A stretch of 64,000 bases of DNA from Crossaster papposus (taxonomy: Eukaryota; Echinodermata; Asteroidea; Velatida; Solasteridae). Where the stretch lies: NCBI GenBank assembly GCA_037893245.1, contig JBAIAA010000671.1, positions 1 to 64,000 on the forward strand. Reading direction: 5' to 3'. Below, piece after piece: positions 31,772-44,000 of the stretch (position 1 is the first letter of the stretch; each line of letters begins with the position of its first letter). The position numbers were made by a program, and so were the translations under genes. Under the pieces are notes generated by a model. It searched no databases. It had not been told where the DNA came from and saw nothing but the letters and a program-made list of their open reading frames with translations.

Positions 31772-34700
31772 TACAACAACAACAATTACAACAGAGATTT
31801 TTTTTACCAGAATTCTCAGACCCCTTTATACACTTCTAATGAAGCACGTACCAGTACTTACCACTGTTCAATGGGGAGAGATTGGTAATGAATTTGTAAT
31901 GAGTTGCTGCCATGCAAGGTTGAGCACAGTAAAAAAGATCATAAATTGTAACCATCCAAGCTGACAGAAATCAATTCCAAGGTCCGTTCCTAGCCCCTCA
32001 AATTGAATAGCATGATAATTGCTCCATAAGCCCTTCATTATACTGTAAATTGTTAAATTGTTAAAAGGTGTATCTTATATACTATGTACATGTATGGTTT
32101 TTGAACAAATAATTTCAAAGTTGTTCATACTGAAGAACACACAAGCTTATATGAATACATTATAATTGCTGCTTTTTCTACCTTTTTGCATTTATTTTTA
32201 CCGAAATTCTTACTATTTCCTACTTTACATTATTTTGTTTACAGTCCCACAACTCTGAAATATTAGTAATATTAAGTATTTTTCTTAACAGTGCTACACA
32301 ATCTCATATTTAAATCACACAATGAAGGGCTTGGGTGCAGGAGTACTGCAACTGTACTTTCAAGAGCTTAGTTGAGAAGGGAGCATAAGTGTTGCAAGTA
32401 CAGAACATGCCAAATGGGGCTTCTGATGTGGATATATATGCGCGAGTATTGACAAAAACTACTGGAAGACCACAAAAGTATCATATTACCTGCGTAATTG
32501 CATCCTCCAAAGTCCTACTTTAGTCTTTTTTCCCCCAAAATTGTGATATTCTCCCAATTTTAACCTGTCTCCTTGTAAAAGCGTGACAAAAATTGTGTTC
32601 ATCGTGTTCTTCAGAAAATTCAACTCCAACCCAAAAAACAAAGGTAATTGTTTTAGACACAAACAGATCTGCTTTGCAAAAAAACATGTTCCTGCTCCGT
32701 ACATTATCAATACTGTTTTATTGTGGGGTGGCAAATACTGCCCCCAACTGACCGACGGTTAGTTCACATACTTTTGTTTGAAATCTGTCGGGTTCTCTAA
32801 CCTGAAAATTCTCTGACGTCTATAAATTGTTCCATTTTGTCTGAAGCGTCGTGTCAGAGAACCAGACTACAAAACAATGGTTTCTTTTTCGTTTTTTTCT
32901 TCTGAAAGGGCTGGATGCCTCGTCGCCCACGCTCAGCCGCAAGTCGGCCCGCCAGCGCCAACTGTCGGCTGACATCCGAGCCATGTACACCCGACACGTC
33001 GCGGTGACCCTGACTATCCTGCACTTCAACGACGTGTACAACGTGGAGCCCCGGGACTTTGAGCCGGTGGGTGGGGCGGCACGGTTCGCCACCATCGTCA
33101 AGAGTTTCCTGCCGGAGAACCCTCTAGTCTTCTTTAGTGGAGACGCGCTGAACCCTTCCATCAGTTAGTAGTAGTGGTTGGATGTCAAACCAAATTTGTT
33201 AAGATTCGGTTTGAATTCCACTATTCAGTTTTTGATTTTAGAAACTGAATATTCAAAACAACCTTAACTTAACCCTAACCCTGCCAGATCCAGCACAGTG
33301 CATCTGTGGTGACTGCTTGACCTTGCTGGACCTTGCTGCACACAAGTCAATGTGACAAAGTATGCAATCTGTTGCGTCTGGCAGGGTGTCTAGCCAAAAT
33401 ACCCTCGAGGGTTAGGGTTAAAAATGACGCCTTTCATTTTTTATGCCACAGCTTTAAGAAAACAACTGCAACATCCTCTAAGTTGCTCCATGGTCTCCAC
33501 TCGTCACATTTTGGTGGCATGGTTGTGAGCTTGATGAGAAATCAAAATAATCGGTATACGGTTTTAAAAAAAACATTATGATAACCGGATTTTGCAATCT
33601 CTGATTTCTCAGACAAAAAAAAGCATGGGGTACTGATATATAGCTCCATGTCTAGACCAGCTTCATGGATCTGTTAAAAGAATTGATTATTATTGCCATA
33701 GTTCGATTGAGGACTGTGGTTAACCGTAGTTTGGCTAGTCTTGTGGTGATTTTCGCTAAGCAGTATCATTTCTTTTCTTACCCCCCCCCCCCCCCCACCC
33801 CCCACCCCCCACCCCCACACCCACCCCCACCCATACAGTGAGCAGTGTGACAAGAGGGAAGCACATGGTTCCTATTCTGAATGCGCTCAAAGTGAACACG
33901 GCGGTGTATGGCAACCATGATTTTGGTAATCTATTACAATTTTCTATTACAATTCTCAGTGGTCGAGTGGTAAGACGTAATTGCACTAGAAAACAAGAGG
34001 TAATTGTGGGTTCGAGTCCCATCTGAGAATTTTTTACTAATAAATCTCTCGGGATAACACTGTTTATTCAGTGTTTATACAAATATTTTAGTAAAGGGCA
34101 AAACCTACTATTGAAATCAATATACATTTGGTTCAAATAATACCTTCTGAACTCAATCTGAACTCAGTCGGAACTCATTAATATCTCTGCTCCTCCACCC
34201 CCCCCCCCCCCCCCTCCTCTATGAAGACTTTGGAGTGGATGAGTTGGAGGACATTGTGCGGGATACCAGCTTTCCCTGGATGATAAGTAACGTCATTGAT
34301 AATTTCACCGGTCAACCGTTGGCAGACGGCCTAGTCACACGGATAGTTACAAGTCAGGGAAAAAAGGTAATGATTTTTTATTTATATTTTATCAAAAAAT
34401 TGGGATAAACGCACAATGTGTGTTTTTTGGTAAAGAATGAGGAAAAGGCATACAAAGTAAATGTTGTGATAAGCCCCCCCAAAATTGCATTAACCGTCCC
34501 CCAAAATGGCTGTAATAAAGCAAGGAAAAAAATTAATCATCTAAATTATGTCCTTTTGTTTATGCAGGCGAAAAAAAATACTTAAAAAATAAAAAAAATA
34601 AAAATCTTGTAAGATAATAATTCTAAACATTTTTTATCTCAGTTAGTCCAAAGTCATCAGAAAAAAAATGAAGAACGTCAGATGCGTCGGTTTAACAGAT

Positions 34701-37700
34701 CCTCCTTGGAGGTACATGACAGTATTGCACTTTAAACAGGAACTGTCTCGAAAATGTTCAGATCGGCCTGATTGGTCTCGTGGAAGAAGAGTGGCTGGTT
34801 ACCCTGGCAACCATCGACCGAGAAGACCTGATCTACTTGGACTTTGTGGAGCAAGGCAAGAAACTGGCCCGCGAACTCAAACAACAGGTGACGACTTCCT
34901 GGACTCCTAATAAAACTTCTTGAAATTAAATAAAAAATTCAGAATCTTTGTGGCCGATTTCCAATGATCTAAAAAGTATACAAACTGAATTTTTTAATTT
35001 TTTTAAATAAAAAAATTAAATAATGTTTGATAAAAAGATGATTTTTGTCTGTTTACAATCGAGTGGATTTCGTGTTTCTGTGCTCCAATCTTCATGCAGG
35101 GAGTCGACTGCGTGATAGCACTGACACACATGAGGATGCCTAACGACATACGGCTGGCAGAGAACGTGGACGACATCGATTTGATACTTGGGGGGCACGA
35201 CCACGATTACGAACTGGTGGAGGTAACCATGGCAACTGTTAGGCTCTGTTGCATTTGTAAGGCTGTCAGATAGCTAATGGAATTAATACATTAGGTCCAT
35301 TTCGTTAATGAGCACCTTTCAGTACAAATTATCTAGAGCAAAGGGTATCGGTTTGGACATTAATTGGAATATACTGATGGTTAAATTTGTGTGCAAGAAT
35401 CAAAGGTTAAGTACTAAGGTCAAAGGTCATTTGAGGTCAAGTTGTAAAAGTGGCTGCAATTGTACAAATGGTTAATTTAAAAACTTGAAGTTCAATTGCA
35501 ATCCAATTTAGGTCATGTATTCAATATTGTAACTATTATGGCCGTGTCAAAGGTCAAGTATTGAGGTCAAAGGTCAAGTTGTAAAATAGGGTAATTGCAA
35601 AAGAAGGCAAGATACGCGGTTAAAAAATAACATCCTTGTTTTGTCTTGCAGCGAAATGGGAAGTACATTGTAAAGAGCGGCACTGATTTCAGGAGCTTGT
35701 CGCGACTGGAACTGACCTTTTCTGAATTCGGCCGAGTTGGCGTGAGGGTGGAACGCATCGACATCACGTCGGAGGTGTCTGAAGATGCAGAGGTGAAAGA
35801 AATCATCGGCAATTACCAGAGTAAGTTGGTCATTGGTGTCAAAGGTCAACAGTGTGAAAAACAGTCAGAGATAAATTAACTGACATTGATTACCTAATTA
35901 ATTATTTGTTAGCTATGAATCAGGTTGAATGTCAATCTCCTACTTTTTTCATTACAGAAAAAAATGTTCTTTTGTGTGAGGTTTTTGTTTATTCCATTTA
36001 CACCAGACTCCATTAATTTGAAGCAAATGTGGACTTGGCCAATTTAGTTTGACATAATCCAGCTCTTTATATTCAAAGACTAGATGTGTAAAAAGCTCTT
36101 AAATTTCCTCTCCTCTCTCCTTCATATTCTGTTAACCCAAGTCCTACTTCCACATCCTTCAATCTAGTTTCAGAAGGAACATCAACGGATTCCACGGTGA
36201 CTGATTTTAGCTTTTTTACTCGGATTTCTATTTTTTTGAGAAAGTATTAATATTTTACCTCTACCAGAAATTCTTGGCACAGAGTTAGAAGGCACGCTGG
36301 GCAACATTGAGGTGGAGTTGGATGCCAGATTCGCTTCAAACCGAACCCAGGAAACTAACTTAGGTACATGTAGAAATAAACAGTTACTTAATTGTGTTGT
36401 TTCGTAACCATTTGTGACATGTTCACCACAAAATGAGCTAAAAGTCAGACTTTTTAAGAATTGAGATATTTATATAACTGAATTCTTCAGAACAACAGCT
36501 TTCCAATGGTATACAACATAAGAGATACTGGGTTAAGTAAATGGAAATATAGACCAGCAACTTAATTTGTTAAAGTTAATTCTTGAGAAAATGACATTTA
36601 AAATCCTACAATTGTGTTACAGTGAATGTATGAGGACATAATAAAAATGGGATGAAATAGGTTTCAAATATGTTTGACAGAAGAACAAAATTGGAGAAAG
36701 TTAAACTGTCTGGGTCTTGGAGATATATTACAAAAACAAAAAATCAACCACCCCTCCAAATTGTAGCTTTTGCTCTCTGTTCTGCAAAATGATAATTTCT
36801 GACTAGTTTAAGCTCAGCTCGTGGTGACTGGTCACACTCACATTTTATGTCCTACAAATTCGTTTTGTTTTTTACGTGAGCGGTGGGCATATAAAGAATT
36901 TTGGAACAACCATTGTAATTCACACTGGTTTGGGTATTTGTCTGCTTAAGGAAACTTTGTGACTGACATCATGCTGGCTACCTCTAACGCCGACGTAGCG
37001 CTGCTGAATTCAGGCACCTTCCGTTCCGACATGATCCATCCAGCCGGTTGCTTTAAGAAGAGAGACCTGATGTGTCTCCTACCAATGGTTGACACGCTGA
37101 TTGTGCTTCAACTCACTGGTAATTGCAGATTTTGAAAACAAATTAAAAACAAATTTAATTTAATTCAACAAGTTGTAAAATTTAGTACTTTTGTATCTGT
37201 ACCGATACATGTACAGATGTGTTCAAAAGTTTACATTCATTAACCTAGTCTAAAAGCAATTTGCTCTTCTTTTTTTTGGAAAAACAAATTGATGTCCTTT
37301 CCGAATTGTATTTTCAAACAATTATTTAATTTATTAATTAGTTTTAAAATTTAAAAAATATTTTATATTTTGGTTCTCAGTTTTTATTTTTATTTTTGTT
37401 TTGATGACAGGTATTCAGTTGTGGCAGGTTCTAGAGAACGGCGTCTCCCAATATCCCAAGAAAGATGGCCGCTTTCCTCAAGTAGGGGGGATGAAGTTTG
37501 GATTTGACCCAGCGGCATCCCCGGGATGTCGAGTGGATCCTTACTCCATTAGTGTCGGAGGTCAGCCTGTCTCCCCAAGCAAGGTAAGAACAAAACTGCC
37601 AATGCTTCTACTTTATACAATTTGTCCATATTATAGGTTAACAGCTCTTTTTAACCTGGTCGCATCTGTATTATTATAAAATTGACCGGACCCAAGAACG

Positions 37701-39987
37701 GGATTGTTTTTTACAAACTCTCCGATGCGAACTGGTTAAAATGATTGTTTTGCAATCTACAGATTTATAGGTTGTGTACCAAAGACTACGTCGCCCAAGG
37801 TAAAGATGGTTACGACGTCCTCCGGGCCTGCAAGCATCTCTCATCCAGGGAAGAGGGTCCCGTCCTGAGTACTATCGTCCAGAATCACTTCCTGTCCGTC
37901 CACATTGTCAAGGGGCTCAAGCCCTGCCGCTCCGGCCACAGGCAGAGCCTGATTAGTCTCAACAGGTATCGGGGAACTTGGCCGAATTCTTTTAGATTGG
38001 TTTTGTCTCCTGCTAAAAACATCAGCTTGAGATGTCGCCGTTGACCCCGCCCCCCCGCACATTTCCTAAACATTCCCTACATTTGTACAGTTGTTTGGGC
38101 CCTGCTTGTGGAATGGACTTTCTCAATCTATTATTTATTACAGTCCTGTATGTAAATTTAAAGTCAGTTTCAGGACCCATATATGCCTCATTCACGGGTC
38201 GGTTATCTTAAATTAAAAACTAGGTAAAATATTCATTTTTGGAACTTGCAAATGAAATTTAGTTTATTACAAATTAAGACGCGATATGTTCCACGATTTT
38301 TGAAATTCTTATATTCTCTGTCCCCTTATGCAGACGTCCAAGTTTAACGCGTCAGGCCAGCCTAGACCTGGCAGAGAGGGCCCAGTGCACCATCTCGCCG
38401 AAAGTAGAGGGTCGCATCTTCCATCTGATGCAAGAAGAGTGCACCCGCCTGACGGATCGCCAGTCGCAGTTTCTACAGGATTACAAGGAGGAACTGGAGA
38501 TACAACTGACAGACAATAATAACACTGCCTCGCATTACGCTGGTACGAGTCTATGCGATTCTGGCCTATTGTAACTATTGGCTCCCTGTGTGCAAGAGTG
38601 CGTTCTTTTGCTAGGAGTGTTCAGGACGGTTCATATGCCAATACTAAATGCAAAGTGAATTTGTCATGACAAAGCATTCGCTGCAAAAATTTGCCAGAGT
38701 TTAAATGTGTTCTAACTTTTGCTAATTTGAAGCACGAAAATTTTTCCCGACTTCACATCCTTGTATAAATATTTTTATATACATATTTTTTTTATTTTTT
38801 TTTGGTGGGGGAGCAAATCATTAATATTACACATTCTGCCTTTTCTATACACAGCCAAGCCCTCCTACCCACACACTCTGACCACGCCCATCCCTGAGGT
38901 GGTTGTATCCGACGTCAAGACCCCTAGTAGTCACGGCGATGAGAATAACGATGATGACATAGCATCCCCGTCCTCCTCCTTTGTTACTATCTATGACGAC
39001 GATGAGATGAGACGCATGTGGACGGCGGTGCAGCAAGATGACGTGAAGGAGGTAAGATGTACTCAATGATAAAACAAATGAAAAAACCTCTATACTGATG
39101 ACGTCATGCTATGGGGCTACGTAACCATCGTCAAAATTGATGTCAAAAGACAGGCACTATGCTTTTAACATTTAGGTGCAGCGACTACACCAAGAGCAGT
39201 ACGTCAATCTGAGTTTCTTGTATGAGCAGACGTCGGCCCTTCACGTTGCCGCCGAGCACAACACAATGAGGGTAGCAGCGTATCTGTTGCAGGAAGCAAA
39301 GATGGACCCAGACATCAGAGATGCAAAGTGCAAGGTAAAACCCTAACCCATCGGCACATTTTGGTTTTTCCCCAATCAGGACCCCGATGATATTGACAGA
39401 GGGTGCAGTTTCTTCTCGCCATTTGTCCCGGCATTTGTCCCACATTAGCGACTGCTTGGCTTGCCAGTACCGACTATTTTACTGCGGCAAGATTGCTGGA
39501 AAGTTGATCAGAATCCTTGTCCATAACTAATCCCAAATCGGGGGATATGAATTGAGCTAAAGATGAAATGCACAAAGGATATTTGTTTTTTTCCTTGGAC
39601 GGACTTGTGTAAGTTTTCTCAACTGATGAAGACTATGGCAGTACTACTGCAAATATATAATCAAATCTTGCTTTAAAATCTTGTTTAAAGACTATGCCTG
39701 GCATGGTTGAGTAAACTTGAAAGGGCTAATGTGTATTGATCAATTTCTAACAAATATCTAATTGTTTGTAGAATACCCCCTTGATGGTAGCTGCCATGAA
39801 AGGTAATCTGGACATGGCGGAGCTGTTAATCCATAACTCGGCATCTCTGGATGCCGTCAACCAGGAGGGGAAATGTGCCAAAGAGTGCTTGCCAGAGAGC
39901 TCCTCAAGTCAGTTGATCGGCCTTCTAACTGTCACGGGTAATGTTGAAGACAACCAAAAAACTAGGAAGAACGGAGCAATGCTGTAA
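30347..39987 (+). CDS. 5'-nucleotidase-type metallophosphoesterase with C-terminal ankyrin repeats
   Basis: Fifteen exons: 30347-30419, 32909-33163, 33839-33925, 34227-34366, 34723-34887, 35100-35222, 35652-35820, 36268-36363, 36951-37118, 37411-37583, 37763-37965, 38334-38542, 38855-39051, 39176-39334, 39772-39987; about 810 aa. Metallophosphatase motifs: LHFNDVYNVEP, FFSGDALNPSI (exons 2-3), GNHDFG, GGHDHD. The 5'-nucleotidase C-terminal domain follows (NSGTFRSD, FGFDPAASPGCRV). An acidic/serine linker then leads to ankyrin-like repeats (TSALHVAAEHNTMRVAAYLL; TPLMVAAMKGNLDMAELLI). No signal peptide in the inferred first exon, so probably cytosolic hydrolysis of nucleotides or other phosphate esters; substrate not predictable. 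Exon 1 is chosen by its ATG and matching phase 1, and a missed exon in the 2.5-kb intron 1 is possible. The exon-5 acceptor is weak: the stronger-looking AG at 34739 would break the frame. Confidence 0.82.
30504..30612. repeat. Dispersed repeat, copy 2 (mate at 24594)
   Basis: Lies in intron 1 of the phosphoesterase gene. It shares TACAAAATACTACTTGAGTA, AACTGCAGT and the CACCAAATGAATACTTGGAA end with 24594-24715. Confidence 0.6.
31704..31790 (+). repeat. (AAC)n microsatellite
   Basis: Nearly pure CAA/AAC trinucleotide tract in intron 1 of the phosphoesterase gene, interrupted near the end by ATT. The polyasparagine frame through it is not a gene. Confidence 0.95.
33952..34030 (+). pseudogene. 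tRNA-Ser(AGA)-like pseudogene or SINE head in intron
   Basis: 79 nt with a 7-bp acceptor stem (ATTCTCA/TGAGAAT), a class-II style D-arm GGTCGAGTGGTAAGAC, a loop CTAGAAA that puts AGA in the anticodon place after U33, a variable arm, a good T-arm GTGGGTTCGAGTCCCAT and an adjacent T run. The anticodon stem pairs only at its outer three positions, so it is probably a decayed tRNA-Ser or tRNA-derived SINE. It starts 26 bp after the exon end at 33925. Confidence 0.6.
35417..35576 (+). promoter_or_regulatory. Two DR1-type nuclear-receptor half-site pairs in an intron
   Basis: AGGTCAAAGGTCA occurs at 35417-35429 and again at 35564-35576, each a direct repeat of AGGTCA with a 1-bp spacer. Further single AGGTCA copies surround them, and the flanks (GTACT/GTATT before, AAGTTGTAAAA after) are also similar, so this is a diverged local duplication. 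DR1 is the known site class for HNF4/RXR/PPAR-type receptors; function here is inference. Confidence 0.4.
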
Positions 39988-40139
39988 GTATACGTTTCTG
40001 AATGGTCATGAGCCAAGATGCCCAAACAACCAGAATGAAATAATGTAGCTATATTTTATGTTTCCTGAATGATGTCTCAGGGTAGCCAAAAAACAATTGT
40101 ACAACAATACAATAGATAGGAGCTTTGATGTGCATGTAA

Positions 40140-40225
40140 GTGCAAGTTCCTCAAAGGCTGCCCAAGTCAGTTGATGAGCCTTCTAACTATCCAGTGTAAT
40201 GTCAAAGGCATCCAAACTACTTGTA
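40140..40225 (+). pseudogene. Degraded copy of part of the phosphoesterase terminal exon
   Basis: GTTCCTCAAAGGCTGCCC-AAGTCAGTTGATGAGCCTTCTAAC resembles 39897-39935 of the last exon (CTCCTCAAGTCAGTTGATCGGCCTTCTAAC), followed by aligned AATGT..A.GGCA/ACA.CCAAA. It carries small indels and an in-frame stop (TGA after GTT). It suggests a small tandem duplication that has decayed. Confidence 0.6.
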
Positions 40226-40400
40226 CTAAAATTTTAATTGGTGCTAATGCTTAGAATGCATTCAAGACAATTTGAAGCCTTTCAGGAAATCTTTGGAAGG
40301 ATTTAAATTCACATGATGTGGCTTCAGAGACGTCAGAGTAAAAATCTTTGTAAAACAAATGAATTTTTGGCAAAAAGGCATTGTGTAAAAGAAAATCGGA

Positions 40401-41042
40401 ATAAATCTCAACTAGGGTATATCAATCTCAACCAGGGTATATCAATCTCAACCAGGGTATATCAATCTCAACCAGGGTATATCAATCTCAACCAGGGTAT
40501 ATCAATCTCAACCAGGGTATATCAATCTCAACCAGGGTATATCAATCTCAACCAGGGTATATCAATCTCAACCAGGGTATATCAATCTCAACCAGGGTAT
40601 ATCAATCTCAACCAGGGTATATCAATCTCAACCAGGGTATATCAATCTCAACCAGGGTATATCAATCTCAACCAGGGTATATCAATCTCAACCAGGGTAT
40701 ATCAATCTCAACCAGGGTATATCAATCTCAACCAGGGTATATCAATCTCGACCAGGGTATATCAATCTCGACCAGGGTATATCAATCTCAACCAGGGTAT
40801 ATCAATCTCAACCAGGGTATATCAATCTCAACCAGGGTATATAAATCTCAACCAGGGTACATCAATCTCAACCAGGGTATATCAATCTCAACCAGGGTAT
40901 ATCAATCTCAACCAGGGTATATCAATCTCAACCAGGGTATATCAATCTCAACCAGGGTATATCAATCTCAACCAGGGTATATCTCAACCAGGGTACACAT
41001 ATCAATCTTAACCAGAGTATATCAATCTCAACCAGGATATAT
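40401..41042. repeat. 20-bp minisatellite, ~32 copies
   Basis: Unit ATCAATCTCAACCAGGGTAT, perfectly phased at 20 bp from about 40421 to 40980 with rare substitutions (CTCG, ATAA, GTAC), then four irregular units. Because 20 is not a multiple of 3 and the unit has no stop in one register, a 20-residue periodic frame stays open through it; I regard that frame as incidental. Confidence 0.97.
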
Positions 41043-44000
41043 AAAGTTGTTCTAACATTTTGTATGTAGGTTTATTTTGACACATTGGCAATTTGACACA
41101 TTGTGTAATTGACACCTTTGATATTGAACCAGAGTAAAGCCATGTCCAAATAAACATGGATACGGCTGCAAATTACGCACGAGTCTATGAGAAGCGGCTG
41201 CAGCCATTTCCATTAGACTTGTGTAGAATTGCAAGACCACGCTTTCTGTTATTTTAGGCTTGGTATTATAGCCCGGTGTTAGTTGTAAATAAAACTTAAA
41301 TATAAAATTGAAGTCCATGTTCACTCGTTGACCAAATATTTTGGAAATTATGACGTTTCATTGTTCCTGTAAATTATTTAAAAGAAATTTTGAAGATTTC
41401 TTTGCCAGATTTATAGGCCTTTTGTGGGTGCAAATATTCACGGTTGTGTGCTTATTGTGGATTTCAATTTTATCCACTTGTTCTACTTTTCCCAAGTGCC
41501 TGGCTACAATATTCAGAGAAAGAAATTCTATATATATTATTGTTTTTAATACATGTATATAAATATATTAATTTTTTGTTTGGGGAGCTTGGAGAAGAAG
41601 TGTGTAAAAAGTACAATGTACTAATACATGTAGATTATTTTCTTGAATTTGTTTTCTTACATGTTGTATTTTACTCTTGTTGTTCTAATTGTAACAGTTA
41701 GATTATTGTTCATACCATTGGTCCCGGCATTTTAGAATATTATTCAAATACTAGTTTACAAAGTAATTACGGCAAGTCCTAACATTTATACACACTGTGT
41801 CCCATACGTAACAAAGGTTTAACCCATTAAGATAGTCATGGATATCGGTGCTTTTAATTTTAATGTGTCTTAAGATATGTGCCTTAAAACTGGATATGAT
41901 TTCAAAGACAACTTCAGTGTTTCTCAAGAATGGGATGCATTCAAAAACATTCCAACTCTAAGTACTAAAAACTGCAGTATAATTTTTTGTTTAAATAGCC
42001 CATAATTGTACGAGATATCTTCATGTACATGAGTATTTCAATCAATTATAAGGTTAATAGAATAGCTTTTACTCTATTCCGTCCATAAGTTTCAAGACGC
42101 GTTGACTAACAAAAGGTGTTTAAAAAGATGTTTTAATGCAAGTCTAAAACGGTAAAAAAAAATATTTTAAAGGTAACACTTTTCCAGTGCCACATTAGAT
42201 TTTGATTCCAATGAAGTCGTTCGATTTGCCCTTTCGCCCTTTCATGGGTAAAATTGTTTACCAAAATTGTTAAAATTGTAAAATTTTTGGACTTGTTTTG
42301 GACTTTTTGACCAAGAGGGTACTTTTGCATGGGAATAAAGGTGCTTGGCTGGCCTCAGTTTTAAAACCAACCAAGCACATATTTACTCACTTGTTACAAA
42401 AAACCTAAAACAGCTTATGGTGTTGGTACAGTGTACATACATGTATAGCTTTCTTTGTATTTGTTAGTGTAGGTATTGTGGATTTAGACAAATTCCGTCG
42501 TTCGGATTTTTTTGGGGGCAATTATTCTTTTCGGTATTCAAAAAATTCAAAATATAACAGTGCTGATTTGGCTCTTCAGTTTATATACATATTTTATTAT
42601 ATATTTACTAACATTTATTTTGGAAGTTTTATTTACAATTTAATGTATTTAAAGGCAGCTGTGAAGAGGTTCATCTTTATATATTTTGTTTTAACACAGA
42701 AAAAAGTTTGAAATATCTGCAAGTTCATTTATTTATTAAAATATGACATTTATTCCAGCTTTCAATCTTTTCTTTAACATTTTATATAAAGCGATATCTA
42801 CATTCATTTTACATTAAAATAATTTTCTCTTGTATGCATTTGTCTGCAAAAATTAAAAAGAAATTTCAAATTTTGAGATTTATTTTTCAATGCTGTTATT
42901 AAAATAGGTAATTTGTTGAAATATGAGCCTTGGGAACTGGGCTGAAATTTTTAAATCTCAGATGAGAATTGTTACAAAAAAGTCTAATAAAGTTTTCAAA
43001 GATGGAAACGTTTCTTAAATCTTGGAATGGATTAACCCTCCTATGGTTTAACAGCACAAATATGCACAAATGTCCCGAGTTCAGCCTTTTGCCCGTGTTC
43101 CTATGGGGAACACAAATTCTGCCCACAGCTTCAATACACAATCACAAAGTGACTTCCGCATAAGAGGGTTAAAGGTGTTTGGGGGGGGGGGGGTGTAATT
43201 TGTAATCAACCATTCTAACACTAATTACACAAACAATGTAATTGTGAACTGATTAACACAAAGCATTTGACGCTATTAACAAAAAAAACAAGGGTTTTAC
43301 CACGTACAAATTAAATTAAATATCCTTACATATTTACAATGTACATACATTTTCAGCTACGGACCAAGAATAAATTACATAGGAGAATAACAATATTTAA
43401 CCCTTTGATAATAAATCAACAAACAATTGTTTCTCTTGATTTTAATTAATAATTGTTAATTAACTTTACATGTATCTCAGTATATCTGTCCCAAACTACA
43501 AGCCCTCTTGTGCAAAGAGGTTAACTTTAAGTTGAATTATTCCCAACCACATGAAATTTAAGAGTTTCTTACATGTACATCAGAGTCTTTACAAAAATAC
43601 TTTTCAAAAACTTCAACAGTTTTTGTTAAGACAGAATAGATAGTAACACAGTTACTTCTTTCCCCAGATATGATACTACACGACAATTTCAAGCAATTGG
43701 AGCTTTTTTTTTAATCAGAATGCCACTTGAATTTGATCGAATATGTAAAAAAACCACGCTGATCCAGTTTTACAATAGACAGCCTCATGTTTGAAGTTGT
43801 TGAAAAATGTACGAGTTTAACGGAAAGAATGTAGTATCCCGATGCTACTTCAGCGGTTGTGTACAAAGTCTATGGAGAGTCAAAGAAAGAATGTAGTATC
43901 CGGCCAAACCTACCCGAAACATGAAAGATAAAGCCATATGGTATAATGATAACGTGACCTAGAGTGACCTAGAGTGACCTCAAGTGACCTCAAGTGACCT

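Noticed and set aside
31694-31888. Polyasparagine open frame
   Set aside because: Translation of an (AAC)n microsatellite inside an intron.
40313-41011. 232-codon open frame with a 20-residue periodic peptide
   Set aside because: It is produced by the 20-bp minisatellite, whose unit lacks stops; there is no independent coding evidence.
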